DNA from: Marinobacter sp.
GTDB taxonomy: Bacteria; Pseudomonadota; Gammaproteobacteria; Pseudomonadales; Oleiphilaceae
Direction of reading: 5' to 3'
Assembly (NCBI GenBank): GCA_018623515.1
Contig: JAAZVL010000017.1
Coordinates: 1 to 32,588, forward strand
DNA: 32,588 nucleotides
A program made the position numbers and the translations under genes. Under the pieces are notes generated by a model, which saw only the letters and a program-made list of their open reading frames with translations, searched no databases and was not told the origin of the DNA. Shown here piece after piece: positions 32,179-32,588 of the stretch; position 1 is the stretch's first letter, and the number at the start of each line of letters is the position of its first letter.

Positions 32179-32261
32179 AACCAAATCCAACCTTGCACCG
32201 AATGCCGTGCATATTGCGGGCCACTGCGCCCTTCTTTGCGATCAATGTTTGCACAATCTCC

Positions 32262-32279
32262 GTGACAACACGGTGACAA
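32262..32279. promoter_or_regulatory. GTGACAA direct repeat upstream of the acyl-CoA reductase gene
   Basis: GTGACAA at 32262-32268 and 32273-32279, exactly 11 bp apart (one helical turn). The 221-nt gap to the next gene must hold the reductase promoter. On the minus strand the repeats read TTGTCAC and each could also be a -35 hexamer (TTGTCA). Candidate regulator or promoter site. Confidence 0.35.
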
Positions 32280-32335
32280 ACCGCAAAATTACGACACAAA
32301 AAACGTACAAATGAAATGACCAAAAAGGAGGCATA

Positions 32336-32584
32336 TCAGAAGTGGTCTGTGCCGTGACTGGCGAGCGCCCGAAGCAACTGATCAAGGGATACGTCGGCCG
32401 GCTGCTCCCGTAAAGCCCGCACCAGTCGCTCCTGCTCGCCCGGGCTGATGCGGTCAAACAGTGGGGCGGATGTTTCAGCCGGCGCAGCGGCTGGCGCCTC
32501 GGGGTTCTCATCCTCCGGAGGCGTAATCTGGTCTGCCAGATGCCTTAAATGTGTGGCCATGTGTTGCCGGTCCCCCGGCTGCAT
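32336..32584 (-). CDS. Small hypothetical protein, possibly cut by the window edge
   Basis: 82 residues in the visible frame, starting MQPGDRQHMATHLRHLADQI; only four bases lie beyond the ATG at 32584, so the true start could be outside the window, or could be the second Met (MATHLRHL). An Ala/Pro/Glu-rich linker (EDENPEAPAAAPAETS) joins an N-terminal helix to a C-terminal segment (LFDRISPGEQERLVRALREQ, then PADVSLDQLLRALASHGTDHF) that looks helical. No membrane segment or family motif is recognised. It is upstream of the acyl-CoA reductase gene on the same strand but separated by 221 nt, so a shared operon is doubtful. The composition and third-position GC support real coding. Confidence 0.5.
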   Translation of the reverse strand: MQPGDRQHMATHLRHLADQITPPEDENPEAPAAAPAETSAPLFDRISPGEQERLVRALREQPADVSLDQLLRALASHGTDHF

Positions 32585-32588
32585 GTTC

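Overview
The window looks like a chromosomal segment of a GC-rich marine gammaproteobacterium, most probably Marinobacter or a close relative. The best marker is a 513-residue alcohol-forming fatty acyl-CoA reductase at 30573-32114, which closely resembles the wax-ester pathway enzyme of Marinobacter. Genes for unusual carboxylic acids, acyl-CoAs and acetate fit that lifestyle. I see no tRNA, rRNA, insertion sequence, phage or CRISPR array.

Layout. 1-2006: cell-envelope genes (DUF4397 lipoprotein cut by the window edge, DUF2798 membrane protein, DUF6279 lipoprotein). 2077-6942, minus strand: acyl-CoA dehydrogenase of the ACAD10/11 type, short-chain dehydrogenase, APH-type kinase, histidine phosphatase, second short-chain dehydrogenase. 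A LysR gene is divergent from this set. 8112-12582, plus strand: a complete osmoprotectant-type ABC transporter (permease, CBS-ATPase, permease, binding protein) followed by a nitrilase-superfamily amidase. 12640-14470, minus strand: a TIM-barrel amidohydrolase and an alpha/beta hydrolase whose nucleophile serine is glycine. 14599-20066, plus strand: a GATase1-like AraC-family regulator, then an overlapping pair of MmgE/PrpD protein and YdiJ-type FAD/Fe-S oxidase. 20165-27505: small membrane protein, EAL phosphodiesterase, tartrate/isopropylmalate-type dehydrogenase plus class III aminotransferase, DUF1439 lipoprotein, CPXCG protein, class I aminotransferase, D-2-hydroxyacid dehydrogenase. 27619-30273, minus strand: acs and a LuxR-type response regulator. 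30573-32114: the acyl-CoA reductase. A small hypothetical gene lies at the right edge.

Two systems stand out. The 2077-6942 operon holds, as separate genes, the kinase and dehydrogenase parts of animal ACAD10/ACAD11 and of the bacterial levulinate (lva) pathway, plus a phosphatase. I infer phosphorylation-dependent removal of a 4-hydroxyl group from hydroxyacyl-CoAs. The 8.1-20.1 kb region looks like an uptake and breakdown island for an unknown, perhaps quaternary-amine or amide-type, compound. Its regulator is flanked on both sides by 21-bp-phased TGTCG direct repeats like those of Pseudomonas ArgR, pointing to both neighbouring transcription units.

The intergenic spaces also carry seven copies of a 30-nt palindrome (GGGGTC...GACCCC) in two sequence subtypes, mostly between convergent genes and twice as an ordered doublet. 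One copy ends in six T and should act as a terminator. A different, long perfect inverted repeat separates the acyl-CoA dehydrogenase from the rest of its operon.
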